Below, piece by piece: positions 60,794 to 64,000 of a stretch of 64,000 bases of DNA. The stretch is from contig NC_070613.1 in NCBI RefSeq assembly GCF_027172205.1, positions 27,988,001-28,052,000 on the forward strand, written 5' to 3'. Numbering within the stretch: the stretch's first letter is position 1; the number at the start of each line of letters is the position of its first letter. The notes below the pieces were generated by a model. It was not told where the DNA came from. It made no database searches and saw only the letters and a program-made list of their open reading frames with translations. This DNA is from Podarcis raffonei. Lineage: Eukaryota; Chordata; Lepidosauria; Squamata; Lacertidae. The translations under genes and the position numbers were made by a program.

Positions 60794-63229
60794 ATGATTA
60801 TAAAGTCTCATTTGTCATGATGTCCAAACACAGGGTCATGGTTTCTTTCTCTCCAAATGATCCATGAACAGGTAACTAAGGTTTGTTCTTGGCTTACTGC
60901 CCATGGCTTGTTTGGGGAAAACAAATGCTAAGTGTGGGTTTGCACATCACAACAAAGTCAGACTTTGGCTTATCTTCCGGCAACACAGCAGCTGTAGGTA
61001 CGGAGCAGGAATTTTTCAGCAAGGTGCACCAGCATACTGTGTGTTTACACTGAACAATAGTTTAACTATGGTTTAAATGTGACATGCAGACTTTGCATGT
61101 GTAGGCACAGTTCCTGCCGCTGGCGAATTGGCCCAGCTGTGCCCCCTGCCCCCCCCCCGTCTACACCCATGCACCTTAATAGTCCAAATGGAATGGTCTC
61201 TTTAGTTAAAAGGTCCATTGCTGCTATTTCCATTACATCCTTAACTGTGTCATACCATCATTTAGCTGTATACATCTAAAATATTATTAACTAGAATCCT
61301 TTTAATAATATTTTAGGCATTTATCGGAAGAGCAGAAGAGGGAGATATGGGATCTATTTTCATATGGGCATCAATCAGGCAGCAGAAAACACACATACAG
61401 CTGTGTCTGTGTAGTTTTACATAAATGAATCTGTAAATGCAAAATGAGATGCTTGGTTGTTGTTTTTTTTAAAAAGGAACATCCTTCTCTCTAAGCTGGT
61501 TAGTGCCAACTTTTGTTTAACTTTTGGCGCCAACTAAAAACATACCCCTTCGCTCAGGCCTTCTGCAGCAGTTTGATGTTTACTGTTAAATGATGGGACT
61601 GCCTGGAAGAGTTTTAAGACACCTTCAAATTTTGCATATGCTGGTTTTAATTGTGATGTTTCATCTGAGTTTGCGGTTTTAGTCTTCTGAGACTCATTTC
61701 ATACTGTAACACACGTTGGGAATCTTAATCTTAATGTATTTACATGTACCTCAAGGAAAAAAGGGCCCAGGGTGTAAAAAAAAAATACAATCACAGATGA
61801 TTAAAAAACTAATTCAGATACAAATATAAATACATTACATTTGAGTGGGTACTTTATTCAAGTCACAGTAATGACTTGGAATGCCTACGATCTGTGCCTA
61901 TATCAGTACTCAACACACTTGACTTCAATGTTTTGTTTGTCTTTGTATAAATAAGGATGATAGATCTCATATTTTAGAGCTACTGATTTTCTAATAATAA
62001 TGGAGGAGGGCAAGGGCTTCCAAAAGTTCATCACCGAAAGCTGCTGCCAAGTGGCACAAGTAGCAGTCACAACTACTATTACAATTAGGTTATCACTTTC
62101 AACAAGTCTTTCCTATCTGGAAAATACACATTTCCTATTCTTTGTGTCCTTAGGAGACACACAACTGAACTTCTCCAGTTATCCTTTCACTGAATAAATG
62201 CATACACTGATTGGGCTCAAGAGAGAATGTGTGATGTCTAAATTCAGTAATGTTCATTATTCATTGAATATGAAACTCAGATTTTTTTCCAGGGGGAATG
62301 TGGGTTCCTATTTAATATTCCATACCCACTGTAACACAGAATTCTTTGCTGTTTGGTGTATCAACAAAAGTGGCACCAATAGTTAGGGAGATTTCTAATC
62401 ATCTAGGTCATGCTGATCATTCAGGAAACCTTAGGCTACCCCGTCATCCTCATCAAAATGAAAATTCAGTTTAAACGCAAAAGTGAAAAAGACAGTCGGG
62501 CCTTTCTGTGATCATGTCAAGCGATTAAATTGCAGAATGTTTTAAATGAATCATATGATGCAATTTGGGCATGCTGGAGACAGTTCAGCCCTTTGACATG
62601 CTGATAAATTGAATGTGAACATTTTGCCAGCATTTGTGCGCACCTATCAAGAAGCATCACTGAATTGTCCCACATCACTTGATAGAATAGATTGGCCCCA
62701 ATACTCCCTTCGTAAAACTGTAGCAAGGAGACCTTAGCTAGCACTGGGAAATGAAAGCCTCACTACAACTGTGGCATTTCTCACTTCTAGCAAGCAAACT
62801 CTTTGAATCAGCTGTTTCTCCTCCTGCTGGACCAGAGCTCTGGAACGGCACAAATGGAATGAAGTTCGCAATGCCTTCTAGCTTCCAGCTGGAGTAACCC
62901 TTCACTTCTGCAACCAGAGCAGCAGAAACCTCTCCAGAACTGGATGGCCACAAGGTCTGAAACAGAACAGCAAACAGACATGGGCAATCTGTAGGCTTAT
63001 CAGACCATCTTGCAGTGTAGACCCTCCTCTGATCAAACATCCACTGGTGCATATGCAAGGGAAGTAATAAAAATAAATAAAAATAAAGCCCAAATGTATC
63101 CCAAAAAGGGGCTCGTGCCCTTCAGTTAACAGATTATAATTCTAGAACCCAAGGTCAAACCAATGAAGCTGAATTTTGGAAGATTTAGAGCAGATAAAAG
63201 GAAGTACATCTCCACACTGCACAGAGTTA

Positions 63230-63474
63230 CACAGTGGTACTTTGGTTCTCAAACTTACTGTTCCGGGAGTCCATTCTGACTCCAGAAACTGTTCGAAAAC
63301 CAAGGAGCGGCTTCTGATTGGCTGCAGGACCTTCCTGCACTCAAGCGGAAGCCGTGTCAGCTGTTTGGCTTCCGAAAAACATTTGCAAGCCGGAATACTT
63401 ACTTCCAGGTTTGCGGCATTCGGGAGCCAATTTGTTTGGGAGCCAAGCCGTTTGAGAACCAAGGTACCACAGTA
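63230..63474. mobile_element. Palindromic MITE related to 38922-39188
   Basis: CAGTGGTACTTTGGTTCTCA at 63232 mirrors CGTTTGAGAACCAAGGTACC near the right end. The terminal CAGTGGTAC is shared with the element at 38922. Flanks are CA at the left and TA at the right, an eroded TA duplication. Confidence 0.75.
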
Positions 63475-63823
63475 CTGTGAAAATCACTACCACAGTATGT
63501 AGCAAGGGCCACCAACTTAGATGTCTGGTGGGGAGGGGGGAGGATTTGGTGGACCCATGGGGGCCAAGGCTATCAATTGCTACTTATCACTTTGGGTATG
63601 TACTACCACCAGGATCATAGGCAACATGCCTCTGAATACCAGTCACTGGATAACAACAGCTGGAAAGAACTATTGTCCTCCTCATGCCCTGCTTGTAGGC
63701 TATCCATGCTCATCTGGATGACAACTGTGAGAACAGGATGCTGGACTAGATGGACCTTCATGAGATCTAGCAGGGCTCTTCCTATGGTGACAAACCAACA
63801 TTTTTCCCTGCTTCTCCACTTGG

Positions 63824-63824
63824 G

Positions 63825-63869
<45 letters not shown>

Positions 63870-63870
63870 G
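63824..63870. repeat. (TATC)n microsatellite
   Basis: About 11.5 TATC units. The frame that seems to encode an Ile-Tyr-Leu-Ser repeat here is a by-product. Confidence 0.95.
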
Positions 63871-64000
63871 TGCAAATATACACTCTTCCCAATTCTTTGA
63901 GGACACTCATTGTCCTTCACAGTACCTGTTCGCAAATACAATATTGCCACATTTATCTATGGACTTTTGCTGGTGTGATACTCCCCAAGCTGTTATTGGC

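Larger units (their letters stand above)
59740..64000 (-). other. SGCE: SGCE intron 1 (part)
   Basis: Everything right of exon 2 is first-intron sequence. It holds a LINE end (60465-60793), a MITE (63230-63474), a tetranucleotide repeat and no coding exon. From 60800 to 63220 I see nothing I can name. Confidence 0.75.

Noticed and set aside
62738-63058. 106-codon minus-strand frame in SGCE intron 1
   Set aside because: No family motif, no splice context and no supporting neighbour. Possibly part of an old repeat.
63577-63900. 107-codon frame with an Ile-Tyr-Leu-Ser repeat
   Set aside because: The repeat is a translation of the TATC microsatellite at 63824-63870.

Overview
This window is vertebrate nuclear DNA, most likely from a squamate reptile. 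It carries tRNA-derived SINEs of the Sauria type, a BovB (RTE) LINE tail, several CR1 and L2-like LINE 3' ends, and many short DNA transposons. Some SINE wording reminds me of lacertid lizards, but I cannot fix the species. The coding content is three interrupted genes in the order COL1A2 - CASD1 - SGCE, the same order and orientation as on human chromosome 7q21.3.

Layout. (1) Positions 1-1350 hold the last intron, last coding exon and conserved 3'UTR of COL1A2 on the plus strand. (2) Positions 1350-13300 are intergenic and filled with repeat remnants. (3) A GC-rich promoter island near 13330-14760 leads into CASD1, which I could assemble completely: 18 coding exons, 2397 coding bases, 798 residues, plus strand, 14229-40730. 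Its likely long 3'UTR ends near 43465. (4) After about 0.7 kb, SGCE (epsilon-sarcoglycan) runs on the minus strand. Ten coding exons (2-11) lie between 59739 and 44430. Exon 1 with the signal peptide, and the promoter, lie beyond the right edge. CASD1 and SGCE are therefore tail-to-tail.

Functions. COL1A2 encodes the alpha-2 chain of type I collagen. CASD1 is the Golgi sialic acid O-acetyltransferase; its Ser94, Asp270 and His273 are intact. SGCE is a single-pass sarcoglycan of the dystrophin-associated complex. They are neighbours by old synteny rather than by shared pathway.

The best observations are a nested insertion at 57147-57581, where one element sits exactly inside the target duplication of another; a perfect TISU/YY1 start context for CASD1 that competes with an in-frame upstream extension of 153 codons; a GC-AG intron in CASD1; a LINE tail and AAT microsatellite forming the region just upstream of an SGCE splice acceptor; and a miR-29 8-mer in the COL1A2 3'UTR. 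I found no convincing undescribed biological system, CRISPR array or functional RNA gene. All homology statements come from memory of the families; no search was run.
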